Source: Bacillus sp. V5-8f
GTDB lineage: Bacteria > Bacillota > Bacilli > Bacillales > DSM-1321
Direction of reading: 5' to 3'
DNA: 64,000 bases
Assembly: GCF_002863565.1 (NCBI RefSeq)
Contig: NZ_PGUW01000001.1
Location: forward strand, 1-64,000
The number at the start of each line of letters is the position of its first letter. Within the stretch, counting starts at the first letter, position 1. Below, piece by piece: positions 53,202 through 63,894 of the stretch. A program made the position numbers and the translations under genes. The notes under the pieces are model-generated. The model ran no database searches. It was not told the origin of the DNA and saw nothing but the letters and a program-made list of their open reading frames with translations.

Positions 53202-56200
53202 CTAGTATTTTACCATATTTGCAGTTAGATTTAAGTTGTCAACTTGTTGACCATTTACAAAATTTTTGCCATTTACAATGCTGAATCGTAAATCAATAAT
53301 ATACTGATACCAAGAATCATTTGAAATTATATCCCAGATTCGATATTCCCCATCCTCTAAACGATATTGGAAATAACCGTTAGGATCTGTATAAGCTAGT
53401 CCCATAGTATATCCACTTTCATTGGTAATATGGACTCGGCCTGTAAGAATCTCACCTTGTTCATTTTTAACATAACCAGTAAGATTAGGTTCAATCATTT
53501 GAATATCAATCATATTTCCAACAATCTGGCCATTTACAATTGTGAACGATTCATCGAGAGCTTTATAACCATCTTTTTCAACGGAAAATACTGTAAACTC
53601 TCCATCGGTTGCTCGAACTTTATATACTCCCTGTTCGTCTGTTACTACGGTGTACCACACATCCTGATGAATGATACCTACATGTGCATTACTGATAGGA
53701 CCATTTGCATCATATACCTTACCGACTGTTACATTGTTTATTAGTGGTATAATTAATGTTTCACTTTCTTTCCCATTAACGAAAAGTTTATTATTTGCAA
53801 TTTCAAACTCCACATCTATCGAGTAGTTTGTGTCGTTCTCCCGTACAGAATTGATTTGATATGTCCCATCTTCAAGCTTGTAAGTGAATTTCCCTTCTTT
53901 ATTACTTTTTACGCTTCGAACATAACTATCATCGTTTGTATAAATTATGAATTCGATGTTCGGCACCAAACCAAATCCGTCTTGAACTTGCCCTGTATTC
54001 TCATACTCCGCAAGTTGTAAATTCCAATACTCCGTTTGTTGTCCATTCACAAATAACAAACCATCTTGCACAGAAAATGATAGGTTCATTTTAACTGAAC
54101 CAACCCAGGTATTCGAAACTGTTGAAAGATTATATTCCCCATCTGGAAGACGGGAAGAGAATTCTCCATTTTGTTCAGTAGTAACGAATGTGAGAGAATT
54201 ATATTTCAAGCTCTGAATTTCGAGATTAGCGTAAGATAAAACTGTGTCACCTTCTAATAGTTTCCCTTTAAATGCATTGGCCGGGATTTTAAGATTCAGT
54301 TTTTCCTGTTTCTCTCCACTAACGTACAGTTGACCATCATTAATTTCAAATTCAAAATACATCTCATAATATTGATGATTTGGACTTCCGATATTTACTA
54401 TTTTATATACACCGTCTGTTAATCGATTTGCAAAATCACCGTTTTCATCTGTGGTAATGTACTGACTTAATTGAGAGTTTTCACGTTCCACATATAAATA
54501 AGCATTTGGAACCGTTTCGGTTCCGTCATAAACTGTACCGGTTAATGTTACCTTAGGAAACGTTAGGTCTAAACCGTCCTTTTGTTCTCCATTTACAAAC
54601 AGTTTTCCATCTTGGATTACAAATTTACTTGATAATTCAAAATATCCAAGTTCATTTTTCCCCAAATTAGTGACGGTGTATTCCCCATCATTTAAGCGAA
54701 TAGAAAACTGTCCGTTGTGGTCAGACCAAACACCAAATTTGCTTGTGTCCTTATCGTTTTGAATCTGTATATTTGCGTCTGGAACTTTATTTGACCCATC
54801 CCAAACAAATCCGTTAACTTTTACGCCGGGAATTTTGATTTCCAATGAATCTCTTGCTTCTCCATTAACTAAAAGAACTCCATTTTCTATAGAGAAAAAT
54901 AGATCAATTTTATACCAACCAATTTCTTGGTGATAGATACTCGTGACTTTGTAATCACCATCAGAAAACTTCTTTTGGAAATCCCCATTTTCATCGGCAA
55001 CAATATATGTGTCTAGTCCTGTTTCCAGGTGCTGAATATTTAACTCAGCTTGAGGCACCTTGACCTTTCCATCAAATATTTGGCCCTTTAAAATAGACGT
55101 GCTTATATTGACAGTTAATGAATCTGTTTCCGTATCAGACACATATAGCTTTCCATCTTTTATTTCAAAAGGCTTCGTGATGCTAAGATTGTCACCTTTA
55201 CTAGTATACACCCGTGTCACATTGTATGCCCCATCAACTAATCTGGCTGAAAATGTTCCAGTGCTGCCAATTGGAACGTAAAATGATTGATTTCCTTGGG
55301 AGGCAATCTCTATTCCCCCGTGAACAACAGAAGAATCACCGTCGACTACACTTCCCTTTAAAGTCATTGGGCTAAGTTCAACCCTTAATTGTTCACTTTC
55401 TTTTCCGTTAATGACTAGCTTTCCGTCAATGATTGAAAATACAATATTTGAATTTGCTATTACATTGTTCAAAAGCGAAATGTATCCAATCTTATATTCA
55501 CCATCACTTAAATAAGCGGTAAAACTTCCATCTGACTTTGTTCTAATGTAAGTGATATTACCATTTTGATGTTGGATTTGAAAGTCAACATCTAGTGCTG
55601 GTACAGTGCCATCAAATACTTTTCCGGTAAGAGTTGATTTTGGCAAATTAACAATCAAAGAATCTTCCTCGACACCATTTATCAATAGCTTTCCACCGGA
55701 AATCGAAAAAGTAAGTTTTATATCGACCCAACCGGAGTACTGCGTGTATATTCTGGCAACACTATAATTGCCATCCTTCAGACGACCTACAAATTCACCA
55801 GTTTCATTAGTTTGTACATTAAAATGATTATAAGTGTCTTCATTACGTAGTTCTACATTTACGTTAGGAACTACGTTCGAGCCATCTAAAACCTTACCTT
55901 TCAATGTCACGCTTGGTAACTGGAGAATTAGCTTTTCCTTTTTCTCTTGAGAAACATATAACAAACCATCTTTGATGGAAAACTCTATTAAACCCAATTC
56001 AACCCATTGTGTGTGGTTTAAAATTATTGTGTTAATCTGATAGCTTCCATCCTTCAATCGGCCAGAAAATTGACCATTATTATCAGTATTCAAGCTAACC
56101 TCTTGATAATTAGCCATGTTTCTGGCAAACAGCGTGGCATTTGTAACAGGTTTATCACCATCTAATAATAATCCATGCAACGTTTTCGGCGACAAATTGA

Positions 56201-59200
56201 CCGTTAGTTGGTCTTTTTCCTGTCCTCCGACTATTAGTTTTCCATCTTTGATTTCAAATGGAATGTCTAACTGATTCCAGGAGTTCTCCATATAGACACC
56301 TGTGATACGATATTGACCATCTGGCAACCGTACATGGAAGGCTCCATCCTGATTTGTCCTTGCATTAAAATATTGATAATTATTTATTTGCTCAATCCCA
56401 AGATCCGCACTAGTTACAGTTTTACCTTCATCCAGCACAATTCCTTTTAACGTAACGGAAGGCAGATTAACCTGCAATTGTTCCTTCTCTTCCTCATTCA
56501 CGTAAATTTTTCCTTCTTTTATTTCGAAAGAAAGATCCATTTTGGTTCTCTGGTTATCTTGAGTGTTTACTTGCGTAAGTTGATACTTACCATCTTCCAA
56601 TCGGCCATAAAATTGACCACTTTCGTTTGAAGAAATCGTGAAGTATTGGCCTTTGTCAATACGCTCAATAGTCAAGCTAACATTCTTAGCAGGTAAATCA
56701 TCTGCCATCACGATTCCTTTTAAAGTAATCGATTGAATTATCACTCTTAATGACTCTGATTCTTCACCATCTATTTGCAATTTCCCATTTACAATTGAAA
56801 ATGCAATATCCAATGGACTCCAGCTTGTGGGTGAGTAACCACTTTCGATTTTATAATTACCATCCGCAAGGCGGCCAAAGAACTCACCCTGATAATTTGT
56901 TTTAACACTCACACTATTTGTAGAATCTTGCTTCCTAATAGAGAGTGTAAAATTTTCAACAGATCCATTGCTGTCTGATACAATTCCTTTCAATGTGATA
57001 GCTGGTAGGTTAATGACTAGCCTGTCTTTTGCAGTACCGGAAACGTAAAGTTTTCCATTTTCTATTGTGAATTCAACAGATAAATTTACCGATGCGAACT
57101 CATCTTCAAGGTACGCTCTTTCAACAAGATAGCTTCCATCCGGCAAGCGGCTACCGAATTCCCCACTTTCATTTGTGTGCAGACTGAAAGTTTGGTTTCT
57201 GTTTATATTGCGAATTGTGAGTCTGCTGTTAGCCACCCCTTTATCGCCATCCAATAGTTTACCTTTTAAAGACTCTGCAGGAATACGTAAATCTAACGTT
57301 TGTGTTTCAACGTTTTCAATAAATAATTTTCCATTCCGAATCTCAAATTCCTTGTTCATAGCGATAAAATCAGGAGATTCTCGTAAATCAACACCTGTTA
57401 CGGTATAGTGACCGTCTACTAATCTCGCAGAGAAATTCCCACTAATATCTGATCTTAGAAACATGTCTCTCTGCTGGCCATTAGAAATAGTGACAGTTGA
57501 ATTCGGCACAGGAATTGTCCCATCTAGTATAGAACCAGTGAGTGATACTTCTGGAAGATAAATATCCAGACTATCTTGTTGTACCCCATTAACCGTCAGT
57601 ACACCTTCTTTTACAGTAACAAGAATATTTACACCTATTGAAACATCATGGGTAGCATCCCAAACTTCATCTATGGTGTAATTACCATCAGGAAGGCGTA
57701 TAGTGGTACTTCGAGCATCATTTAGATCTACATATGCTGAGTAATCCTTATCACCATTTAATTCCATTATACTTATAGATAAACCATCTATACCTGTAGT
57801 ATCACCAAATATACGCGTTACAAATTCGTTTTCGTCGGATGGGATCTCGATTATTAACTTATCTTGTTGAATTCCTTTGACATAGATTTTACCATTCACG
57901 ACTTCAAAAGAATAATTAATGAAAGAATATTGATGACTTCTATTTTCATATGTAACAATTTCATCAATATTATACTTTCCATCTTTAAATCTTCCCTTAA
58001 ATTCGCCCTTATCATCCGTTTCAAGCTCAAACATTTCTCCATTCATTGAATCGTAGTGAAATAGAACGGAGGCATGCATGATTCCAATATCGCCTTTTAC
58101 AATCTTGCCATTCACATTTAAAGGAGGAACTTCAATTGATAGATTCATTGTTTCCTGACCATTGACAATCAAGGTTCCGTCAATCACTTCAAAATCTAAA
58201 CCAACAGGTGTATAACCTTCACCTTCAACGCCATCAACTCTATATTCTCCGTCGCTTAATTGAAGTTTAAACTTACCTTCGTTATTTGTTACAGCATCCA
58301 TTGAATCATAGTCTTCGCCTAGTTTAGAAATTTGTACGGATGCATTAACAATCGGTTTCCCACCGGAGCTCACGATTCCTTCAATGTTTGTGTCAGCTAG
58401 TACTACTTGAAGACCCGTTACTGGGGTCGCTTTGTTAAGTGTAAACGGAATATTTACAAAGGAAGAACCGTATTCGTTTGTTTCAACTGCCGATATATAA
58501 TACGTACCAACAGGTAGGGAGAACAAGAAAGTCCCATCTTTAAATTCGCGTATATATGTTCTATGTCCGTCTTGGGTACTTACATGTATCTTACCATTCG
58601 TTACATTTTGGCCTTTATACGTAACAGTCCCGGATACAGATACATCAGTTATGATCTCAGCTAGATCTACTTTAATGTCTTCACCCGATGGTATTGTAAT
58701 TAGGGAACCTACTCCATAATACGCACCATTTGTGAGGCTAACGTATAGGATTTGATAATCCCCGTTTGGCACACGCAATTCGAAGGATCCATCTTCCTCT
58801 GTTACAAATGAGTAGACCTCACCATTTACAATTCTTTTTACGTAAACGTTAGCACCATGCACAGGCACAGACGCGTTCACTATAGAACCCTTTGCCGTAA
58901 CAGCAGGTAAGAAAATCGTTAACTTATCTTTTGTCTCACCATTAATGATGAGTTGTTTATTAACAATTTCAAATTGCTCATTTAGTTGTATAGTACCGAT
59001 TTTGGGATTGCTGGCAGCAACCACTTTATATTTTCCGTTTAACAATTTAACTGTAAAATTACCCTGTGCATCTGTTTTTCCAGATGATATTTGGTTTGTT
59101 TCAACATTTAAAATTTGAATATCCGCTTCGCCTACAGGCTGATTGATATCATAAAGGGTTCCAGTAATATCAACAGTTTCTGCACCAATATTAATGGATA

Positions 59201-61709
59201 TTTCTTCTAAATCCTTTAACTTGCTATCTTCAACGGAAAATTTCAGATTGATCGGGTACCATTGTTGCTTATCATCCACCCAAATACCATCTACCAGATA
59301 TTCGTCATCCGGCAGAAACAACTCAAAATTTCCTGATTCATCTGTTTGAGCCGTATACCAACGGGTTTCTGATCCCGTTGTATGGAAACTTACCGTTGTC
59401 AGTACAGCATTACTTCCATCTTTCACATGGCCTTTGACATTACTTGTTTTTACATCGATTTTTAACGGTTTATCTTGTTCCCCGCCAACAACCTTAAACG
59501 TTTCATTTAATTCTAACCATTCCTGAGTTGAAGTTACCCAAATTCCGGATATTTCATATTCTCCATCAGGAAGGCGTAATTCAAAATTGCCATTATTGTC
59601 TAATTGAGCATTGTACCATACTCCATCTGAGGATAATACACTCACCCAGTCCCCGATTATTGGCTCATTTGCATAAGTGAATGTGCCTCTGACATTCTTT
59701 ACAACTTCTTCAACATCAAAGTCGAGCGTTCCTTCAAGTTGCCCATTTGCTACTATAAACTTTTTGTTCAAAACATACCATTGACCAGGTGAAGACACCC
59801 AAATTCCTTGGATTTCATATTCTCCATCAGCAAGATTTAATGAAAAATTGCCATTATCATCGAGCTGCGCATTAAACCAGTCACCAGTTGATGATAGAAC
59901 ATTTACCCAGTCTCCTGTTACAGGAGTGCCAGCTCTTTTCACGGAACCGTGTACATTTTCTGGCGGAGGAGGTGGAGGTAATTTAAGCTCCCCGAGATCC
60001 TCATTCCCTGAAACCTTAAAAGTGAAATTTAATTGAATCCATTCTTGATACTTCGATGACCAAACTCCCTGTATTTCATATTCTCCATCAGGAAGAGTTA
60101 TCTGGAAATTCCCATTAGCATCCAATTGAGTGTTATACCATTTATTGTTTGAAGACTTAACGTTGATCCAATCATTTACATTTGCTAGTTTAAAGATACC
60201 CGTTACAATATTTCCGGTTTGCTTTACATCAATATCCAAATTCCCTTTTAATACACCATTTGAGACAGAGAACTTTTTATTCAATTGATTCCATTCTTCA
60301 TATTTTGAAACCCAGATTCCCTGAATTTCATAACTTCCATCCGGAAGTGACAATCCGAAAGTTCCATTTTGATCTAATTGAGCATTATACCACTTGCCAT
60401 CTGTAGCCAATACGTTTACCCAATCGCCATTAATTGGTTCACCATCACGTTTAATAGACCCCATAACATTGTTTTCAATCACTGGTGGTTTTAACTCTAT
60501 GGCTAAAGTACCTTCTAATTTACCACTTACTACAGTGAATTTTTTATTTATTTGGTTCCACTCTTCATATTTAGATACCCAGATACCTTGTATTTCATAT
60601 TCTCCATCTGGTAAAGCAAGTGTAAACTGTCCATCTGAATTTAATTGGGCATTATACCATTGACCAGTTGAGGACAGTGCGTTTACCCAGTCACCGGCTA
60701 CCGGTTCACTTGAACGCTTTACTGACCCTTCTATATTGACTGTTTCTTTTACGTCAATATTTAAGACTAATCCCCCATCAGTTACTTTAAACTTCTTATT
60801 TAGTTGGTTCCATTCTTCATGTTCGGATACCCAGATTCCTTGAAGTTCGTATTGACCTTCAGGCAAAGAAAACTCGAATTCTCCGTTTTCGTTTAATACA
60901 GCATTAAACCATTCACCAGCAGAAGAAACAATATTCACTGTATCTCCTACCACTGGAACTCCAGCCCGTTTCACTGTACCAGTTACAGGATGGACAAGAG
61001 GTTTTGGAGCTAAATTAATAGATAGTTCATTTGTATCTTCTAAATTGCCATTCACAACTTTAAATGTTTTATCCAATTGGTACCACTTTTGCTCATTCTC
61101 CAGCCAGATGCCTTGTATTTCATATTCCCCATCCGGCAAGTTGAATGAAAAATTACCAGTAGAATCGGTTTGATCATTAAACCACTCGTCTGTTTTTGAA
61201 TGAATATTCACCCATTCACCAACAACTGGCTTATCCCCAATCATTAATTGTCCTTTAATAGTTGGTTTTAGTGGTTGCAATGATTGCTCTGGTTGCTCTA
61301 GTGGCTCAGTAGTTTCTTCTTTGATTGGTTGTTCCGCATTTTGTTCAGCCGTTTGTTCCCCTGACTGTTCTGTTGCTTCTTCCTTTGTTCCCTCAGGCGG
61401 AGAGGAACCTTCTTGAATAGGCGCTTCTTCAGAAACTACAGGCTCATCTGTAATAGTTTCCTGTGCCTCAGGGCTTTCTGTTAAAGGGGAGGTATCACCA
61501 CCCGCATCGGGTGCCTCACTTTTTTGTTCTGTAGCGTCTTGATTTGGCTGTTCCTGTTGTTCTTGTTGCGTATTTGGTTCATCAACATTAACAATAGGAG
61601 CTTCAGTTGTACCCTCTTCTGCCTGAGCATAAGGCACAAATAAGCTAAATAAATAGATTGTAGCAATCAGTCCTATTAGCAATCTTTTAAACTTATAGGC
61701 TCTCTTCAT
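53202..61709 (-). CDS. Giant secreted protein of about 30 carboxypeptidase-regulatory-like repeats
   Basis: A 2835-residue protein, start ATG 61709 seven bases after AAAGGGG. The signal peptide, about 1-30, ends PYAQA. A Glu/Gln/Pro/Thr-rich linker spans 31 to about 150. From there to the end I count 30 units of roughly 85-92 residues, each with a G-x-F-x3-LxDGxY core, the style of CarboxypepD_reg/Cna-B-like beta-sandwich domains. Units 1-8 form one subfamily ending DGEYEIQGIW with Trp-rich strands. The later units end FxIxxGKLxVNGxExDxL. There is no LPxTG, SLH, CWB2 or SbsC-like domain, and the last unit ends at the C-terminus. Two glycosyltransferase genes lie just upstream with no terminator between. 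Probable adhesin or matrix fibre; the function is inferred. Confidence 0.88.
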   Translation of the reverse strand: MKRAYKFKRLLIGLIATIYLFSLFVPYAQAEEGTTEAPIVNVDEPNTQQEQQEQPNQDATEQKSEAPDAGGDTSPLTESPEAQETITDEPVVSEEAPIQEGSSPPEGTKEEATEQSGEQTAEQNAEQPIKEETTEPLEQPEQSLQPLKPTIKGQLMIGDKPVVGEWVNIHSKTDEWFNDQTDSTGNFSFNLPDGEYEIQGIWLENEQKWYQLDKTFKVVNGNLEDTNELSINLAPKPLVHPVTGTVKRAGVPVVGDTVNIVSSAGEWFNAVLNENGEFEFSLPEGQYELQGIWVSEHEEWNQLNKKFKVTDGGLVLNIDVKETVNIEGSVKRSSEPVAGDWVNALSSTGQWYNAQLNSDGQFTLALPDGEYEIQGIWVSKYEEWNQINKKFTVVSGKLEGTLAIELKPPVIENNVMGSIKRDGEPINGDWVNVLATDGKWYNAQLDQNGTFGLSLPDGSYEIQGIWVSKYEEWNQLNKKFSVSNGVLKGNLDIDVKQTGNIVTGIFKLANVNDWINVKSSNNKWYNTQLDANGNFQITLPDGEYEIQGVWSSKYQEWIQLNFTFKVSGNEDLGELKLPPPPPPENVHGSVKRAGTPVTGDWVNVLSSTGDWFNAQLDDNGNFSLNLADGEYEIQGIWVSSPGQWYVLNKKFIVANGQLEGTLDFDVEEVVKNVRGTFTYANEPIIGDWVSVLSSDGVWYNAQLDNNGNFELRLPDGEYEISGIWVTSTQEWLELNETFKVVGGEQDKPLKIDVKTSNVKGHVKDGSNAVLTTVSFHTTGSETRWYTAQTDESGNFELFLPDDEYLVDGIWVDDKQQWYPINLKFSVEDSKLKDLEEISINIGAETVDITGTLYDINQPVGEADIQILNVETNQISSGKTDAQGNFTVKLLNGKYKVVAASNPKIGTIQLNEQFEIVNKQLIINGETKDKLTIFLPAVTAKGSIVNASVPVHGANVYVKRIVNGEVYSFVTEEDGSFELRVPNGDYQILYVSLTNGAYYGVGSLITIPSGEDIKVDLAEIITDVSVSGTVTYKGQNVTNGKIHVSTQDGHRTYIREFKDGTFLFSLPVGTYYISAVETNEYGSSFVNIPFTLNKATPVTGLQVVLADTNIEGIVSSGGKPIVNASVQISKLGEDYDSMDAVTNNEGKFKLQLSDGEYRVDGVEGEGYTPVGLDFEVIDGTLIVNGQETMNLSIEVPPLNVNGKIVKGDIGIMHASVLFHYDSMNGEMFELETDDKGEFKGRFKDGKYNIDEIVTYENRSHQYSFINYSFEVVNGKIYVKGIQQDKLIIEIPSDENEFVTRIFGDTTGIDGLSISIMELNGDKDYSAYVDLNDARSTTIRLPDGNYTIDEVWDATHDVSIGVNILVTVKEGVLTVNGVQQDSLDIYLPEVSLTGSILDGTIPVPNSTVTISNGQQRDMFLRSDISGNFSARLVDGHYTVTGVDLRESPDFIAMNKEFEIRNGKLFIENVETQTLDLRIPAESLKGKLLDGDKGVANSRLTIRNINRNQTFSLHTNESGEFGSRLPDGSYLVERAYLEDEFASVNLSVEFTIENGKLYVSGTAKDRLVINLPAITLKGIVSDSNGSVENFTLSIRKQDSTNSVSVKTNYQGEFFGRLADGNYKIESGYSPTSWSPLDIAFSIVNGKLQIDGEESESLRVIIQSITLKGIVMADDLPAKNVSLTIERIDKGQYFTISSNESGQFYGRLEDGKYQLTQVNTQDNQRTKMDLSFEIKEGKIYVNEEEKEQLQVNLPSVTLKGIVLDEGKTVTSADLGIEQINNYQYFNARTNQDGAFHVRLPDGQYRITGVYMENSWNQLDIPFEIKDGKLIVGGQEKDQLTVNLSPKTLHGLLLDGDKPVTNATLFARNMANYQEVSLNTDNNGQFSGRLKDGSYQINTIILNHTQWVELGLIEFSIKDGLLYVSQEKKEKLILQLPSVTLKGKVLDGSNVVPNVNVELRNEDTYNHFNVQTNETGEFVGRLKDGNYSVARIYTQYSGWVDIKLTFSISGGKLLINGVEEDSLIVNLPKSTLTGKVFDGTVPALDVDFQIQHQNGNITYIRTKSDGSFTAYLSDGEYKIGYISLLNNVIANSNIVFSIIDGKLVINGKESEQLRVELSPMTLKGSVVDGDSSVVHGGIEIASQGNQSFYVPIGSTGTFSARLVDGAYNVTRVYTSKGDNLSITKPFEIKDGKLYVSDTETDSLTVNISTSILKGQIFDGKVKVPQAELNIQHLETGLDTYIVADENGDFQKKFSDGDYKVTSIYHQEIGWYKIDLFFSIENGVLLVNGEARDSLEIKIPGVKVNGFVWDGSNKVPDANIQIQNDKDTSKFGVWSDHNGQFSIRLNDGEYTVTNLGKNELGYFELSSKFVIQDGKLFVNGEQKDGLDLTFPKVTLTGTVYDGTETVPNAYLYVERENSQLSQYITTDENGDFANRLTDGVYKIVNIGSPNHQYYEMYFEFEINDGQLYVSGEKQEKLNLKIPANAFKGKLLEGDTVLSYANLEIQSLKYNSLTFVTTEQNGEFSSRLPDGEYNLSTVSNTWVGSVKMNLSFSVQDGLLFVNGQQTEYWNLQLAEYENTGQVQDGFGLVPNIEFIIYTNDDSYVRSVKSNKEGKFTYKLEDGTYQINSVRENDTNYSIDVEFEIANNKLFVNGKESETLIIPLINNVTVGKVYDANGPISNAHVGIIHQDVWYTVVTDEQGVYKVRATDGEFTVFSVEKDGYKALDESFTIVNGQIVGNMIDIQMIEPNLTGYVKNEQGEILTGRVHITNESGYTMGLAYTDPNGYFQYRLEDGEYRIWDIISNDSWYQYIIDLRFSIVNGKNFVNGQQVDNLNLTANMVKY

Positions 61710-61784
61710 TCATTTACCCCTTTCATCTAGTTAAATTTTACTATATTATTTTACCTCATTTGCACATATTTACCATAAATTTTT

Positions 61785-62669
61785 TTATGCAAAAAGTTTT
61801 AGGTAAATATCCTTACACCATGACAGCGCTTTACGTCTTAGCGATACCGGGTAGTGCGTCAGATAATCTTCATTCATCACTTGTTCTTTTTTTTCATTTT
61901 TATTTTTAATAAGATTTCTAATAAATACTCGGTCAGGATCTTTGTAATTCATCCCGACTTTATGTACAAAAAACACTTGGTCGTCCCGTAAATATGCGTC
62001 TAACTCCTCTACACTATGCCTTCTCAATACAAGTGCGTGAGAGCCAGGATTACTAACAGGATTCGCTTTAATTTTCACTGCATAGGAGGCGTAAATAATT
62101 TCTTCAAGTGCCTCTAATTTAGAAACTCCCACCTCATGCAATAAAGGAACAGTCATAGCATCTTCAACAAATTTCTGGACATACTTGTGGCGAAACACTT
62201 GACAAGGATTAAAACTTCCATAAGGCTTTTCAATTTGAAAATACTTTTGAAATTTACTTTTCCATTTATATAAAAATCGCCTACCTATTATCCACTCGGT
62301 GCCCTTGTCAATAGTCTGGAAATTTACCCCCATATACAGTGAATTTTTCATAGTTTTATGAATAAACTCTTCAAAACCCGGTTTAATCAATAACATGTCT
62401 GAATCAAGCGTGACAAGAAAGTCATATGTAAACTGTTCCCTTTCGAGCATTTTCATTACACCGTAATGAAATTCCGATAGTTTTCCATGCTTAAGTGGTT
62501 TGCTGTAAGGACAAAGGTCGATGGGAAGACCTTTATAAAAAGAAGTATCCTCGCCTCCATTAAACAAAATGATTCGGCTGTTTTTTGAAAATGCGTGTAT
62601 ACTATCAATTAAATCCTCTAAGCAATCCCGATTGTTATGGGCAAGAATAGCATATACAATGCTGTTAAT
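61785..62669 (-). CDS. Glycosyltransferase-like protein, probable ATT start
   Basis: The frame is open upstream of its first ATG/GTG/TTG-type codon (TTG 62567), and the added residues look like the beginning of a nucleotide-sugar transferase (NSIVYAILAHNNRDCLEDLI, then SRIILFNGGED). The only well-placed codon after the strong AGGAGG site is ATT at 62667-62669, 9 bases downstream. That would give 294 residues. A DxD motif is visible in FLVTLDSDMLLIKPG, and a HHK-type C-terminal half follows. It resembles core-2/I-branching-like transferases in outline, without proof. The ribosome binding site lies inside the last codons of the upstream gene, indicating coupling; the giant surface protein gene follows 75 bases downstream. 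Confidence 0.7.
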   Translation of the reverse strand: MNSIVYAILAHNNRDCLEDLIDSIHAFSKNSRIILFNGGEDTSFYKGLPIDLCPYSKPLKHGKLSEFHYGVMKMLEREQFTYDFLVTLDSDMLLIKPGFEEFIHKTMKNSLYMGVNFQTIDKGTEWIIGRRFLYKWKSKFQKYFQIEKPYGSFNPCQVFRHKYVQKFVEDAMTVPLLHEVGVSKLEALEEIIYASYAVKIKANPVSNPGSHALVLRRHSVEELDAYLRDDQVFFVHKVGMNYKDPDRVFIRNLIKNKNEKKEQVMNEDYLTHYPVSLRRKALSWCKDIYLKLFA

Positions 62670-62675
62670 TGTATT

Positions 62676-63761
62676 TCACCTCCTTAAAAACACATATTCA
62701 TCAACTAAGGAACTAGTCATTTTCTCTATGGTAAAATGATGACTTCTTTCCCTCGCCAAATTCCTGAAGTTCAATAATTCTTCATCTGACATTGTTATTA
62801 CCTTTGTCATGGCATATATTAGTGCATCAACATCTTTTGCAGGAATCAAATAACCATTTTCATTGTCGATTAATGCTTCCTTAATACCGCCTACATCTGT
62901 ACCTATCACCATTAGTCCTGCAGCAAAGGCTTCTATCAATGTATAGGGAAAGCCTTCTTGAACAGATGGCATCAAAAATGCATCATATTGGTTCAATAAA
63001 GGAATTACCTGCTCCGGTTGAACAAATCCATGAAGTGTAACATTTTGTATCTGCTTATGTTTCAGAGTTTCTTTAATCATTTCTGCCAATGGGCCATCTC
63101 CGTAAAAATCCAGATGATATTTCTCCGGGTATTTTTGGTCGACTTGTTCAATTGCTTCTAGCAGATAACTTATTCCTTTTTCTTCAATCATTCGTCCTAA
63201 AAAAACAAATCGCTTCTTCGCGATTTGCCGTTTGGTCACTTCTATTTGGGGTGGTACTTCGATCCCGTTATGTATAACCGAGATTTTACTTTCATCCAAT
63301 TTATAAGCCATAAGCATATCCTTAACTTGTCCGGACACAGCTATAATCCGATCAGACCTTTTTATGGCGCTTACATACAAAAACTCATAGACTTTTCTTA
63401 ATTTCAATCGATCCGGTATCCAGCCATGGGCTGTCACAAACACATTACTGGATTGTCGAGAGATAGTTTTGGCTACCATACCAATGAAAGTGGCTCGTGG
63501 ACTGTGCAAATGTACTATATCCGGTTTCAGTACCTCCACTAATTTCTTTAATTTCCAGATTGCCTGTATTCCTCTTTCCACGTTGACAATATGCTTTTTG
63601 TCCAAATAATGTTCCACTAACGATGCCAATTTCGAACCAGTTGGCAAAACGACGGTCAGATCGATTGTTTGGCGGTCCATATGTTTCACGAGATCAAAAA
63701 CATGTTTTTCTGCTCCACCGTAAGAAGAGTTCAGCACGATCAACATCACATTTTGTTTCAC
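62676..63761 (-). CDS. Glycosyltransferase family 4
   Basis: A 361-residue GT-B enzyme starting at GTG 63761 behind AAAGGAGC. A longer frame adds 17 unlike residues. Features include SSYGGAEKHVFDLVKHMD, VHLHSPRATFIG, VIHNGIEVPPQIEV, FLGRMIEEKGISYLLEAI and the E-x7-E motif EGFPYTLIEAFAAG. The type transfers sugars from UDP- or GDP-donors with retention. It ends in the ribosome binding site of the next gene, and the pair is likely transcribed together with the giant repeat-protein gene. Substrate and acceptor are unknown. Confidence 0.9.
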   Translation of the reverse strand: MKQNVMLIVLNSSYGGAEKHVFDLVKHMDRQTIDLTVVLPTGSKLASLVEHYLDKKHIVNVERGIQAIWKLKKLVEVLKPDIVHLHSPRATFIGMVAKTISRQSSNVFVTAHGWIPDRLKLRKVYEFLYVSAIKRSDRIIAVSGQVKDMLMAYKLDESKISVIHNGIEVPPQIEVTKRQIAKKRFVFLGRMIEEKGISYLLEAIEQVDQKYPEKYHLDFYGDGPLAEMIKETLKHKQIQNVTLHGFVQPEQVIPLLNQYDAFLMPSVQEGFPYTLIEAFAAGLMVIGTDVGGIKEALIDNENGYLIPAKDVDALIYAMTKVITMSDEELLNFRNLARERSHHFTIEKMTSSLVDEYVFLRR

Positions 63762-63894
63762 AATTTCAGCTCCTTTAGGACGGCAAAAACGATGCTTCAG
63801 AATATATAGCACTTTATTTTATCCATCGACTAGTCTATGGACACCGATTCACCATAACTCATTGAACGCTTTTTTTGCCGTTGGAATCTAATTT

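Noticed and set aside
53202-61709. CRISPR-like regular spacing of similar sequences
   Set aside because: The periodicity of about 265 bases is in frame and diverged at DNA level; it reflects protein repeats, not short identical direct repeats with spacers.
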